From: Halobacteriales archaeon QH_7_69_31
Lineage (GTDB): Archaea > Halobacteriota > Halobacteria > Halobacteriales > Haloarculaceae
Assembly: GCA_003021745.1 (NCBI GenBank)
Contig: PXQY01000048.1
Location: 1 to 37,814 of the forward strand
Reading direction: 5' to 3'
DNA: 37,814 nt
Below the pieces are notes generated by a model, which saw only the letters and a program-made list of their open reading frames with translations, was not told the DNA's origin and made no database searches. Position numbers and translations under genes: made by a program. Positions 8,145 through 16,591 of the stretch are shown in pieces; position 1 is the stretch's first letter; each line of letters begins with the position of its first letter.

Positions 8145-8410
8145 GCACAGACGAACTCGAAACCGCACTCGATCGACTCCGCAGCGCCCGGGACGCCGTC
8201 GACGGCGAGGCCGCCGGCCGCATCGACACGACCGTCGGCAAGGTCGAACGGGCCATAGAGGAGGACCGAACCCTCGACCACGGGGCGCTGGCCCGCATCA
8301 CGCGGACCGTGGAGGAGGTCGCCGAGGACGCCGACGCCGACGCCACCGAGAAGCTGAGGGCCGCGAAGGACGCCGTCTCGAGCTACCGCGAGGGCGTCCC
8401 CGGCGCCTAA
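8141..8410 (+). CDS. Small acidic alpha-helical protein (89 aa), coupled to Usp
   Basis: I do not recognise a specific family. The protein ([22 protein letters not shown]) is rich in Glu, Asp, Ala and Arg with heptad-like spacing, and is predicted to be mostly helical with a short coiled coil. It has no signal peptide or membrane segment. Its ATG overlaps the Usp stop codon (ATGA). Tight coupling suggests the two products act together, for example as a Usp-binding partner, but this is inference. Confidence 0.75.
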   Translation: MSTDELETALDRLRSARDAVDGEAAGRIDTTVGKVERAIEEDRTLDHGALARITRTVEEVAEDADADATEKLRAAKDAVSSYREGVPGA

Positions 8411-8423
8411 CCCGGTCGGACCG

Positions 8424-9707
8424 TCAGGTCCCGGCCTCGGTCGCCCCCTGGCCGTCGGCGAGCAGTTCCGCCGCGAGCAGCGGGACGAAGGTGCCGATGT
8501 CGGTGACCATGCCGACCGCCTGTGCGGACCCTCGGTCGAGCAGCTGGGTCACGGTCGCCGGGTCGATGTCGACACAGACCACGCGCGTCGTCGACGGGAG
8601 ACAGTTTCCGACGGCCACCGAGTGCAGAAGCGTCGACAGCATCAGCACCATGTCTGCCTCGTGGGCCTGTTCTCTTATCGCCTCCTGGGCCTCGACCGCG
8701 TCCGTGATCGTCCCGGGGAGGGGACCGTCGTCGCGGATCGAGCCCGCGATCACGTATGGGACGTCGTTCGCCACGCACTCGTACATCACGCCGGAGTCGA
8801 GCCGGCCCGCCTCGACGGCCGCCTCGATGCCGCCCGCCCGGATGATCTCGCTGATCGCGTAGATGTGGTGCTGGTGGCCGCCCCGGGCGTGGTCCAGCGT
8901 CTCCGTGTTCACCCCCAGCGAGGTCCCGTAGAGGGCCCGCTCGACGTCGTGGACCGCGAAGCCGTTCCCGATGGAGAGCGCGTCGACGTAGCCACCCTCT
9001 ACGAGACGGGCCAGGTCGTCGCGGGCGCCGGAGTGGATCACGGCCGGGCCGGCGACCACCAGGACGGTTCCGCCCTCGGCCCTGGTCTCCTCGATGGCAC
9101 CGGCAATCTGCCGGATGGTCGACTTCGAGGGCCGCTCGGCCGACACGCCGCCCTGCATGAAGCCGAAGGCGCCTTCCTGGCCGCGGGGCCGCTCCGGCGG
9201 CTGGACCCTGATCCCGGACTCGCCCGTGACGACCAGGTCCCCCGCCTCGACCGCGTTCAGCGTTCTCGTCCGTGCGCGCACGGCCGACCGGCCGTTAGCG
9301 GCGGCGTCGGCCCCGTCCGTTTCCTCCACGACGACGGCACAGTCCATCTCTGCGTCCTCGACGTCGATCCACTCGCCGTCGTACCGGATCTGGGTCGGGT
9401 GGTTCGTCGTGGAGTAAAAGCCCTGTGGCACGACGCGGTCGTCCGGCGCGCGTTCGAGGGTCGCGTCGTCGGGGTCCGCGGGGTTCGCGCCCTGCTGGTG
9501 GAGGTCGTGGACGATCCGCTGGAGGTCGTCCTCGGTGTCGGCCGTGACGAGCAGGCGGGCGTAGGATTCCTCGTCCTTCCGCCGGCCGATCTCGAACTCC
9601 TCGACGTCGAAGGAGCCGCCCTGATCCATGACGATGCCGAACGCCGCCTGCATCATCCCCGAGTCGATGATGTGGCCCTCCAGCTCGACGACGCGGGAGA
9701 CACTCAT
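8424..9707 (-). CDS. LOR/SDH-type archaeal ornithine cyclodeaminase (TIGR00300-like)
   Basis: These 427 residues match the archaeal family related to the C-terminal half of cyanobacterial AgrE/ArgZ. There it converts ornithine to proline and ammonia using a bound nicotinamide cofactor. The N-terminus (VVELEGHIIDSGMMQAAFGIVMDQGGSFDVEEFEIGRRKDEESYARL) is the LOR/SDH conserved domain. The C-terminal part holds VVAGPAVIHSGARDDLARLVEGGYVDALSIGNGFAVHD and DHARGGHQHHIYAISEIIRAGGI. The start at 9707 (MSVSRVVELEGHI) is chosen over 9761 because homology begins there. It converges with the acidic small gene upstream. A role in proline or arginine metabolism follows from the family and is not shown locally. 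Confidence 0.82.
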   Translation of the reverse strand: MSVSRVVELEGHIIDSGMMQAAFGIVMDQGGSFDVEEFEIGRRKDEESYARLLVTADTEDDLQRIVHDLHQQGANPADPDDATLERAPDDRVVPQGFYSTTNHPTQIRYDGEWIDVEDAEMDCAVVVEETDGADAAANGRSAVRARTRTLNAVEAGDLVVTGESGIRVQPPERPRGQEGAFGFMQGGVSAERPSKSTIRQIAGAIEETRAEGGTVLVVAGPAVIHSGARDDLARLVEGGYVDALSIGNGFAVHDVERALYGTSLGVNTETLDHARGGHQHHIYAISEIIRAGGIEAAVEAGRLDSGVMYECVANDVPYVIAGSIRDDGPLPGTITDAVEAQEAIREQAHEADMVLMLSTLLHSVAVGNCLPSTTRVVCVDIDPATVTQLLDRGSAQAVGMVTDIGTFVPLLAAELLADGQGATEAGT

Positions 9708-9814
9708 GGACGCGAGGATGGGGGCGGGGGGTAAGACGATTGTGGGTCCACCCGGGAACAAGTACGGTTGAAATTGGGTAAATGCCTATCAAATGCGATC
9801 CGGAACGCAGGATC

Positions 9815-10213
9815 ATGGCAGGTGCCACAACCACGCGATCGGAGGTACAGACCGGCAGCGGCCAGCAGAAGACCGTCGCGCTCATCTTCGGGGCGGTGTT
9901 CACCCTCGTCGGGATACTCGGACCGATACTCGGCGGAGCGAACGACCCCCTGATCGTCTTCGGCCGGAACTACCTGCACGACGTCGTCCACCTCGCGAGC
10001 GGTCTCGTGGGGCTCGGTGCCGGGGCGTACGCCGGCGGGACGTTCGCGGGCGAGTACCTGAAGGGTTTCGGCGTGGTGTATCTGGTCGTCCCCCTCGCCG
10101 GGTTCGCGCTCCCCGGCGTGTTCGAGAACCTGATCGCGCTGAACATGGCGGACAACGTGCTCCACCTCGTGCTCGCCGTCGGGCTGTTGGGCGCCGGGTT
10201 CGGACTGGACTGA
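9815..10213 (+). CDS. DUF4383-like integral membrane protein
   Basis: This 132-residue protein has a short polar N-terminus followed by about four hydrophobic helices: TVALIFGAVFTLVGILGPIL, VVHLASGLVGLGAGAYAGG, VVYLVVPLAGFALPGV and NVLHLVLAVGLLGAGFGL. The pattern LVGILG and HDVVHLASGLVGLGAG and the final NVLHLVLAVGLLGAG fit DUF4383 proteins, which are membrane proteins of unknown role. The track begins at 9782 (MPIKCDPERRI); I prefer 9815 (MAGATTTRSE), but the longer start cannot be excluded. It diverges from the ornithine cyclodeaminase-like gene. Confidence 0.75.
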   Translation: MAGATTTRSEVQTGSGQQKTVALIFGAVFTLVGILGPILGGANDPLIVFGRNYLHDVVHLASGLVGLGAGAYAGGTFAGEYLKGFGVVYLVVPLAGFALPGVFENLIALNMADNVLHLVLAVGLLGAGFGLD

Positions 10214-10471
10214 CGACGGCTCGCCGCCTCGCTTCTTCGGGACGCAACCGGGGTAGCGACGTCTCGAAACAGTGCCTTCGCGCCGCTGGGTCGGGCCCTG
10301 CGGCGAGAAACGTACGTCTCCGCTACTCCTGGGTCGGGTTGCCGGCTTCCCTGTAACGCGTGGGAGCCAGCGACCCTCGAGGGCGCCAGGGCCTACAGCG
10401 GACAGCACAGGTGCCCGCCAGGTGAGGAACCCCGAACGGACGGAGATGCACCCGAACGCAGCCGCCGGCGG

Positions 10472-12856
10472 TTACAGGGGCGTGCCGGCGATCAGCACGG
10501 TGTCCGTCCCGCCGAAGGTGTCCGACTCGGAGCCGTGCTCTCTGTCTTCGTCCTCCGGGAACGCCCACTCGGTGAGGACGGCCTCCGCCGGGCCGAGCGA
10601 GTACGCCCCGGACTTTCCGGGGCCGCCCTCCGGCGTGCGGACGAAGTACGTGAACGTCACGCTGGCGTCACCGTCGACTTCGCTCGCCGACACAGTGTCG
10701 TCGCTGGCCGACTGGAAGAGCCGGAGCCGGGTCCGGGACTCGCCCGTGTCGCCCTGGTCGGCGGCGACCGTCGCCTGGTCGCTGTACTCGTCGATCAGTG
10801 TCCACTCGGCGGGGATCTCGTCGTACACCTCGACCTCGTCGGTCGCCTCGTCGTCGAACGAGTCGATGGTGACCGAGACCTGCTGGGTGCGTGAATCCTG
10901 ATTGACGGAGCTGTCGGTGCTCCGGCTCCCCGACGCGGTGAGGTCGATCACGTCCGGCGGCGTGACCGTCTCCGGCGGCTCCACGAGGGCGTCGAGGCCG
11001 GTGTCGAGGTCCTCGATGGTGAGGACGCCGTTGGCGAGGTCCTCGGCCGTCTCGACGGCCGCCTCGGCGTCGACGAACCCGGTACCGGTGTTGACGACCC
11101 GGTAATTCGGGTTGTGGTCGGCCGCGGCGTGCTCGAGGACGCGCATAGTGTCGATCGGCGACAGCTCCTCGCCGCCGCTTTCCTCGCGGTGGGCCTGCCG
11201 GACGAGCATCGCGATGCCGGCCGCGCCGGGACAGGCCATCGAGGTCCCGGACAGCCGCCCGTAGAACGGTTCGCCGGCGCCGAACTCGCCGAGCGGCCCG
11301 AGGACGTCGAACTTGTCCTGCGTGCTCATGACCTGGTTGCCGTGGGTGCTCAGGCCGGGGCGGTACAGCGTGATTGGCCGTGCACTCCGGAGATCGCCCG
11401 TCTTCTGGTATGAGGTGTACTCGATCTCGTACTCGGCTGTGACCGAGTCCTCCGGCTCGAGTTCGATGAGATACTCGGAGCCGCCGACGACGTCGACGGT
11501 CAGGGTGTCGTGCTGTTTCAGGATCTCCTCGCGCGACTGTGCGATCTCGACCCAATCGTCGCCACGGCTCTCGTAAACTCGCATCCGGACCCACTGACCC
11601 TCGGGATTCAGCGACAGCGTCAGGTCGACGAGGTCGACGTTATCGGCGGTCGTGAAGTGTTCGTAGTTCGACCCGGTGTCCTCGTCGACCACACCGATGA
11701 GGGCGGGCCCGGTGTTCACTGCTGGCCCGACAGAGCCTGTAAACGTCTGTTCGTTGACCGTCCGGGTTCCGTTGTTCTGGATGTCGAAGAAATCTTCTAG
11801 ATTGCTGATCAGGAGGTCGCGGTCGTAGAATTCCGCCCGGACGTCACTCCGACCCCGAGACGAGAAGTCCACTATCGGGCGGTTGTTCGCGTTGTCCTCC
11901 GGGTCGATCGTCTTCTGGGCGGCACCGACACCGAGAACGTGCGGCGCCTTCGCGAACCGGCTGCCCGTGTTTTCACCGGCCTCGCCGTCGTTCCCGTACG
12001 CGAAGACAGGGAGGACACCTTCCTGGAACACCTTCCACGTGGCGACGTTGACCGGGTCGTTCGGGTTGTAGACGTTCCCGCGGGCGACGCCGTATGAGTT
12101 CGACACGACGTCCGGCTGGAAGTCCGGCTCTGTCCGGATGCGGCCGAGCAGGTGGTTCCAGGCGGACACGACGTACGGCAGGTAGATGTACTGGGTCGTG
12201 CTGTAACTGGTGATCGTTGCCCCTGGGGCCATCCCGGTGTAGTCGCCCCGCACGCCGCCACCGCCATCGCCGGCGGCGATCCCGGTGCAGTGGAGCCCGT
12301 GGCCCAGTTCGTCGGTGTCGCCATCGCGGGCGTCCACCCAGAACGGAGCGCGGGGGCCCGTCGGTTCGTCGACGTAGCGGTAGTTCGCCTCGACGCGGCC
12401 CCGGAAGCCGGGGTGGCTCCCGTCGATCCCGGAGTCGATGATGGCGAAGTGTGCGTCTTCGCCCTCGTAGCCCAGCTCGTGGGCCGCGTCGACGGCCATG
12501 GACTCCCGGGACGTCGAGTCGTTGTACCACTCGAGTTCCTCGGCGCGCTTGACGCGACGCACCGAGGGCCAGCCGGCGACAGTCTGCAGCTGGTCGGCGT
12601 CGAGGAACGTCCACGCGATGTCGACGTGCTCGAAGACGTGGTACGGTTCATCGAGGTCCAGCGAATCCAGTCGCGTCGCGCTCTCGCTGTCGTCGAAGAC
12701 GATCAGCGACTCCTGGAGGCCGCCGTTTTCGTCGAACGAGTCGTCCAGGACGCGTGTCGACACCTCGGAGGCGCCGGCCGTCCCGGTCAGCGCTGCGCCG
12801 GCGCCCGCGGCGCCGACGACCTGCACGAACCGCCGTCTGGGTAGTTCACCGTGCAT
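10472..12856 (-). CDS. Tat-exported subtilisin-like serine protease (S8), with large insert
   Basis: This 794-residue secreted protease starts with the Tat signal MHGELPRRRFVQVVGAAGAGAALTGTAGA, in which RRRF is the twin-arginine motif. A pro-region of about 110 residues follows. The catalytic Asp lies in FAIIDSGIDGSHPGF, the His in ELGHGLHCTGIAAGDG, the oxyanion Asn in FAYGNDG and the Ser in LSGTSMACPGAAGIA. Between the Asn and the Ser lies an insert of about 190 residues, including DTLTVDVVGGSEYLIELEPEDSVTAEYEIEYTS, resembling a pre-peptidase C-terminal-like beta domain. About 170 residues after the Ser form a second beta-rich tail ending in DTVLIAGTPL. The start at 12856 is set by the Tat motif; the longer ORF is spurious. 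No membrane anchor is visible, so release to the medium is likely. Confidence 0.93.
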   Translation of the reverse strand: MHGELPRRRFVQVVGAAGAGAALTGTAGASEVSTRVLDDSFDENGGLQESLIVFDDSESATRLDSLDLDEPYHVFEHVDIAWTFLDADQLQTVAGWPSVRRVKRAEELEWYNDSTSRESMAVDAAHELGYEGEDAHFAIIDSGIDGSHPGFRGRVEANYRYVDEPTGPRAPFWVDARDGDTDELGHGLHCTGIAAGDGGGGVRGDYTGMAPGATITSYSTTQYIYLPYVVSAWNHLLGRIRTEPDFQPDVVSNSYGVARGNVYNPNDPVNVATWKVFQEGVLPVFAYGNDGEAGENTGSRFAKAPHVLGVGAAQKTIDPEDNANNRPIVDFSSRGRSDVRAEFYDRDLLISNLEDFFDIQNNGTRTVNEQTFTGSVGPAVNTGPALIGVVDEDTGSNYEHFTTADNVDLVDLTLSLNPEGQWVRMRVYESRGDDWVEIAQSREEILKQHDTLTVDVVGGSEYLIELEPEDSVTAEYEIEYTSYQKTGDLRSARPITLYRPGLSTHGNQVMSTQDKFDVLGPLGEFGAGEPFYGRLSGTSMACPGAAGIAMLVRQAHREESGGEELSPIDTMRVLEHAAADHNPNYRVVNTGTGFVDAEAAVETAEDLANGVLTIEDLDTGLDALVEPPETVTPPDVIDLTASGSRSTDSSVNQDSRTQQVSVTIDSFDDEATDEVEVYDEIPAEWTLIDEYSDQATVAADQGDTGESRTRLRLFQSASDDTVSASEVDGDASVTFTYFVRTPEGGPGKSGAYSLGPAEAVLTEWAFPEDEDREHGSESDTFGGTDTVLIAGTPL

Positions 12857-12947
12857 CGTGTCTCCCACTCTCGCGTCCTCCCCCTTCAAGGGAGTAGAAA
12901 AACCGTCCAAACGTCCGTGGTATAACCGTCCGAACGTCCGACCCCGC

Positions 12948-13337
12948 TCAGTCGGCGGTGGTCCGACGATCGACCGACCATTTCCAACCGGAGGCGGTCC
13001 GCAGGCCCTCGAACAGCCGTCGCAACCCAGGCGGGTCCGTCCCCGGGAGCGCGTGAAACTCCACCGTCCCGTCGCGGACGGCGACGCGGAACGTATCCCC
13101 CGTTCGGTGGTCGTGGACGAGGTACAGCGGCATCGGGAGGTCGAACCAGTCCCCGTAGGTGTAGCCGTCGGCCGACAGCACCGATTCGACGAGTTCGACG
13201 AGGCCATCGTCATCGACGGCGGTACCGGGCGCGAGGTCGAAGGCGGTCTGACCCTCGTACTCGACGCCGCCGCGGCGCGGATATCGACGCCTGGGCCGCT
13301 CGGCGATCGCGAACCGGGGCGTCGATTCGCGCGTCAC
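12948..13337 (-). CDS. Uncharacterised haloarchaeal protein (129 aa)
   Basis: The family is not recognised. The product begins (V)TRESTPRFAIAERPRRRYPRRGGVEYEGQTAFDLAPG and continues with YTYGDWFDLPMPLYLVHDHRTGDTFRVAVRDGTVEFHALPGTDPPGLRRLFEGL. It is soluble, with a basic start and a mixed alpha/beta body and no cysteines. The GTG start at 13337 is chosen because a TATA-like GCTTAAGC is centred 27 bases upstream; the track start at 13448 would add an unlikely basic tail. It is the first gene upstream of the subtilase on the same strand, 91 bases apart. Confidence 0.72.
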   Translation of the reverse strand: MTRESTPRFAIAERPRRRYPRRGGVEYEGQTAFDLAPGTAVDDDGLVELVESVLSADGYTYGDWFDLPMPLYLVHDHRTGDTFRVAVRDGTVEFHALPGTDPPGLRRLFEGLRTASGWKWSVDRRTTAD

Positions 13338-13360
13338 GATGCGAGTTTCGTCGGCTCCCC

Positions 13361-13368
13361 GCTTAAGC
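13361..13368 (-). promoter_or_regulatory. TATA-like box deciding the GTG start of the 12948-13337 gene
   Basis: The self-complementary GCTTAAGC is centred 27 bases before the GTG at 13337, the usual leaderless spacing. Confidence 0.5.
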
Positions 13369-13532
13369 TTCCGGTGGGTCGGCGTGTGGATGGAACAGTT
13401 CTCGGACGGACGTGATCGAACTGGAGCCGTTCCCGACGACTCCACCACCCGGGGTCCTGAACCGTCCGTGCGAGCCCCGGCCCACCGGGCCTGGCCGGGG
13501 CCAGACCGGCGTCATACGGTGGTCTGACGTAA

Positions 13533-13540
13533 TTTTATGG
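13533..13540 (+). promoter_or_regulatory. TATA-like box for the RDD-family gene
   Basis: TTTTATGG is centred about 26 bases before the ATG at 13563. Confidence 0.55.
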
Positions 13541-13562
13541 GACGTGTCGCCCAGGGAGCCGT

Positions 13563-13997
13563 ATGGGAACGTTCGAACGGCCCACCCCGAACCTCGGCAC
13601 CGAGCGGGACATCCTCGAAAAGCGCGCGATGGCGTTCGTCGTCGACCTGCTCATCCTGGCCGTCGTCCTGGGACTCGCGACCAACGTCGCGTTCATGGTC
13701 GCAGTGCCACTCGGCTTCCTCTCGATGGCGCTCAGCGTCGTCGTCGCGTTCGCGTACTTCAGCTACCTCGAGGCCGCCCTCGGCCAGACGCTGGGCAAGA
13801 CGGCCATGGGCATCGTGGTCATCTCGGAGGACGACGACCCCATCTCGACGAGGGCGTCGCTGATCCGGACCCTGTTGCGTCCCGTCGACACCATCGGCCT
13901 CCTCGCCATGTTCCTGACGGACCGGCGGCAACGGCTCGGCGACCTGGCGGCCAACACGATCGTCGTCGACACCAAGGCCAAACCCCCGGCGCTGTAG
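13563..13997 (+). CDS. RDD-family membrane protein
   Basis: The 144-residue protein has two to three membrane helices (AFVVDLLILAVVLGLATNVAFMVAV and LGFLSMALSVVVAFAYFSYLEA). RDD signatures are visible: the first Arg-Asp pair in RAMAFVVDLLI, then GQTLGKTAMGIVVI, and the closing DRRQRLGDLAANTIVVD. RDD proteins are small membrane proteins proposed to act in transport or membrane assembly, but most are uncharacterised. The start follows a TATA-like box at leaderless distance. About 770 bases without an intact gene follow it. Confidence 0.88.
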   Translation: MGTFERPTPNLGTERDILEKRAMAFVVDLLILAVVLGLATNVAFMVAVPLGFLSMALSVVVAFAYFSYLEAALGQTLGKTAMGIVVISEDDDPISTRASLIRTLLRPVDTIGLLAMFLTDRRQRLGDLAANTIVVDTKAKPPAL

Positions 13998-14388
13998 ACG
14001 GGCGAACGTTCAAACACGGAGACGGGGCCACGTCCCCGCGTGTACTGATCCGTCGTCGGCGGCCGGACGAGACGGGAGCGCGGGACACCGCCGCCGAACG
14101 CGTTCGTTCCGCCCGCTCGAATCAGCGGCGGCACCCGGTTTGCCACTCGAATCGCGGCCCCCGCACGACGTGCGGCCCACCCACATCGCCGCGGCACGGT
14201 CCCGGGACAATCTGTGGGTCTCCGATCCCAGCACTGCAGGAAGGGTGAACCCATAGACAGGCGTCCACTGACGTGACGGCTGATGGAAATCACGGTCCGC
14301 TCCCGTTCACTGGCGAGGACCCCGAGATTGGGAGCGTTCCTAGACCGCGCGGCCGCGTGGGCCACTGATCATCCGCTCGAGAACACCC

Positions 14389-14660
14389 CACGGCCGAGGG
14401 ACGGACCTCCTGGCCGTCATCGACGGCGACGGCACCCTCCGAGAGGGGGCCTCGGCGCTGGTCGACGCGGACCTCCGGACGCCCACGTTCGTGGTCCCGG
14501 CCGGCCGCGGCAACTCCACCGACAGACACCTCTACGGCGACGCCGATTGGCCGGCGCTCGCTCCAGGGGGAGGCTCGCCGCCGGCGCCGACGCCCGCCCG
14601 CTGGACGTCGGCCGGGTCGACTGTACCCCGACCATCCAGCAACGGTACGTGAGGGTCGCC
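14389..14660 (+). pseudogene. Diacylglycerol/lipid-kinase family remnant
   Basis: Within the 774-base gap 13998-14771 one frame reads GRGTDLLAVIDGDGTLREGASALVDADLRTPTFVVPAGRGNSTDRHLYGDADWPALAPG. This matches the catalytic core of the diacylglycerol-kinase/LCB5 family, whose signature is GGDGT followed by P-GRGN. The sense then moves to another frame (RLAAGADARPLDVGRVDCTPTIQQRYV). No family N-terminus precedes it, and the C-terminal half is missing. The first Gly of GGDGT is Asp here. It is a decayed fragment of a lipid kinase gene. The remaining gap sequence (13998-14388 and 14661-14735) shows no feature I can support. Confidence 0.7.
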
Positions 14661-14736
14661 TACCCCGGCGGGATGATTGCGCTTGGGGGGGCGAACGATT
14701 CATGAACGATGGCGTCGAACCGGTGGCGCACAAAAA

Positions 14737-14746
14737 GCATTTATCC
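14737..14746 (+). promoter_or_regulatory. TATA-like box for the REC-PAS-PAS gene
   Basis: GCATTTATCC lies about 30 bases before the ATG at 14772. Confidence 0.45.
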
Positions 14747-14771
14747 GTGAGCCTGTGTGTAAGTAGCACAC

Positions 14772-16010
14772 ATGTCGATGAAACCGGGCCCGCCCGACAC
14801 GGGGGCCCGCGAGGAGTCGATCTCGGTCGTCTACGTCGACGACTACGAGGAACTCTGTGAACTCACGGCCGAGGGCCTCGAAGACGCGAGCGACCGGCTC
14901 GCCGTCGAGACGACGACCGACCCCGAAACCGTCCTCGACCGGGTCGAGGAGTTCGACTGCGTGGTGGCCGACTACGCCATGCCGGAGATGGACGGCCTGG
15001 ACCTGCTCCGCCGCGTCCGGGTCACCACGGAGGAGCTTCCCTTCATCCTGTACACCGGTCAGGGGAACGAGAACGTCGCGAGCGAGGCGATCTCGCTCGG
15101 CGCGACCGACTACCTGGCGAAGACGGGCGGCCCCGAGCGGTTCATCCGTCTCGCCCACCGGATCGAGAACGTGGTCGACGCCGGACGCGCCTCGGCCCAA
15201 GCCAAGCGGGCGCGACAGCGAGCGCGGGCCACCATCGAGCGGGAGCGTGGCCGGCTGCACGCGCTCATCGAGTACTCGCCGACTGTCACGGGGATACTCG
15301 ACGGCGAGGGCCGGTTCCAGTTCCTCAGCCCGTCCGTGGAGGACGTCACCGGCTTCTCGTCCCACCAGCTCCAGGGGGAGATCGCCTTCGAGTACGTCCA
15401 CGATGAGGACCGGGAACGGGCCGAGCGGGCGTTCGGCAACCTCCTCGAGGAGCCGGGCCGATCGGTGACGGTCGAGATCCGCTTCCGGGAACGGGAGGGC
15501 GGCTGGCGCCACGTGGAGGTCCACGGGACCAACCACCTCGAGAACCCGGACGTCGAAGGAGTCATCTTCAACGCCCAGGACGTCACCGACCGGAAGCAAA
15601 CCCAAAACGAGCTCAGCCGGGAGCGGACCCTCACCCAGCGGGTGTTCGAACTGACGCCGTGCCCGCTCATGTTACTCGGCGAGGAGGGTCGGATCCGGCG
15701 GGTCAACGACCGTGCCACCGAGGTGTTCGACGCGGACCGGTCGACGCTGCAGGGCCACCGGCCGGCGGAGTCGTCGGTCACGTTCCGGGACGACCGCGGC
15801 GACGACATCGACGCCGGCGACGACCTCTGGGCGGTCGTTTCCCACGCCCGGCGACCGGTCCGGGACGCCGAATGTGTCGCCGCGCTGCCGAGCGGCGAGT
15901 ACCGCCTCCGGGTGAGCGCCGCCCCGATCAGGGAGGCCGACGAGCGGTACGTCCTCGTCGCCGTGGAGAATGCGGACCCGCTGCAGTCTGGCGACGACGA
16001 CACCACGTGA
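14772..16010 (+). CDS. REC-PAS-PAS signalling protein without a kinase domain
   Basis: This 412-residue cytoplasmic sensor has a receiver domain at residues ~17-135. The acidic pocket is at VYVDDYEEL, the phospho-acceptor Asp in CVVADYAMPEMDGLDLL, the Thr in ILYTGQGNE and the Lys in YLAKTGG. A coiled linker follows (KRARQRARATIERERGRLHALIEY). The first PAS (~160-275) ends with VIFNAQDVTDRKQTQNELSRE, and a second PAS (~280-395) is more diverged. No H-box or HATPase region follows; the protein stops at SGDDDTT. Such REC-PAS proteins are frequent in haloarchaea. It may receive a phosphate from a separate kinase and relay by protein contact. Confidence 0.9.
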   Translation: MSMKPGPPDTGAREESISVVYVDDYEELCELTAEGLEDASDRLAVETTTDPETVLDRVEEFDCVVADYAMPEMDGLDLLRRVRVTTEELPFILYTGQGNENVASEAISLGATDYLAKTGGPERFIRLAHRIENVVDAGRASAQAKRARQRARATIERERGRLHALIEYSPTVTGILDGEGRFQFLSPSVEDVTGFSSHQLQGEIAFEYVHDEDRERAERAFGNLLEEPGRSVTVEIRFREREGGWRHVEVHGTNHLENPDVEGVIFNAQDVTDRKQTQNELSRERTLTQRVFELTPCPLMLLGEEGRIRRVNDRATEVFDADRSTLQGHRPAESSVTFRDDRGDDIDAGDDLWAVVSHARRPVRDAECVAALPSGEYRLRVSAAPIREADERYVLVAVENADPLQSGDDDTT

Positions 16011-16196
16011 GGCGGCTGCGACCGTCGCCCGGCGTGACACGCGTGCGGATCGAGACCGCCGAGGGCGGCCTACTCGGCCAGGTCCGCCAGACCGACGCCG
16101 TCTCGTCGGCGTCGGCAGCGGGCACGACCCGACGGTCGAGCACCGCGCTCCGGTCGGGGCCGGAAACGCTTTGTATCGGCGCGTGCCATTCGAAAC

Positions 16197-16547
16197 GTGG
16201 ACGACGACCGGAGCATCGAGGACGTCCTCGACACCATCGGCGATCAGCACGCCCGGACGGTGCTCGCCTCCATCAGCCGGGAGCCGCGGTCGGCCAAGGA
16301 GCTGAGCGGGGTCTGTGACCTCTCGCTGCCGACGATCTACCGGCGCCTGGAGATCCTGGAGGGACACGACCTCGTGACCGAACGGACGACCGTCGCCGAG
16401 GACGGCAACCACTACAACGTCTACGAGTGCAACTTCGAAAGTACCGTCATCCGGCTCGAGGACGACGAGTACAACGTCCGCATCTACCGGAGGGAGAACC
16501 TGCCGGATCGGTTCACCCAGCTGTGGGACGACCTGAGCCCGGAGTAA
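16197..16547 (+). CDS. ArsR-like winged-helix transcriptional regulator
   Basis: The 116-residue protein starts at GTG ((V)DDDRSIEDVLDTIGDQHARTVLASISREPRSAKELSGVCDLSLPTIYRRLEILEGHDLVTERTTV). The helix-turn-helix is at about residues 31-55 (AKELSGVCDLSLPTIYRRLEIL) and the wing (AEDGNHYNVYECNFESTVIRL) follows. No metal-binding cysteine pair is seen. A short TTTGTATC about 27 bases before the GTG supports a leaderless start. The next gene, a small membrane protein 44 bases downstream on the same strand, is likely part of the same regulatory pair. Confidence 0.85.
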   Translation: MDDDRSIEDVLDTIGDQHARTVLASISREPRSAKELSGVCDLSLPTIYRRLEILEGHDLVTERTTVAEDGNHYNVYECNFESTVIRLEDDEYNVRIYRRENLPDRFTQLWDDLSPE

Positions 16548-16561
16548 CCGCCGTCACGTAG

Positions 16562-16569
16562 TTTTAATA
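16562..16569 (+). promoter_or_regulatory. TATA-like box for the small membrane protein at 16592
   Basis: TTTTAATA is centred about 26 bases before the ATG at 16592, so this gene may have its own leaderless promoter as well as read-through from the HTH gene. Confidence 0.5.
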
Positions 16570-16591
16570 CCGCCGCCGGGGTTGCCGGCCT

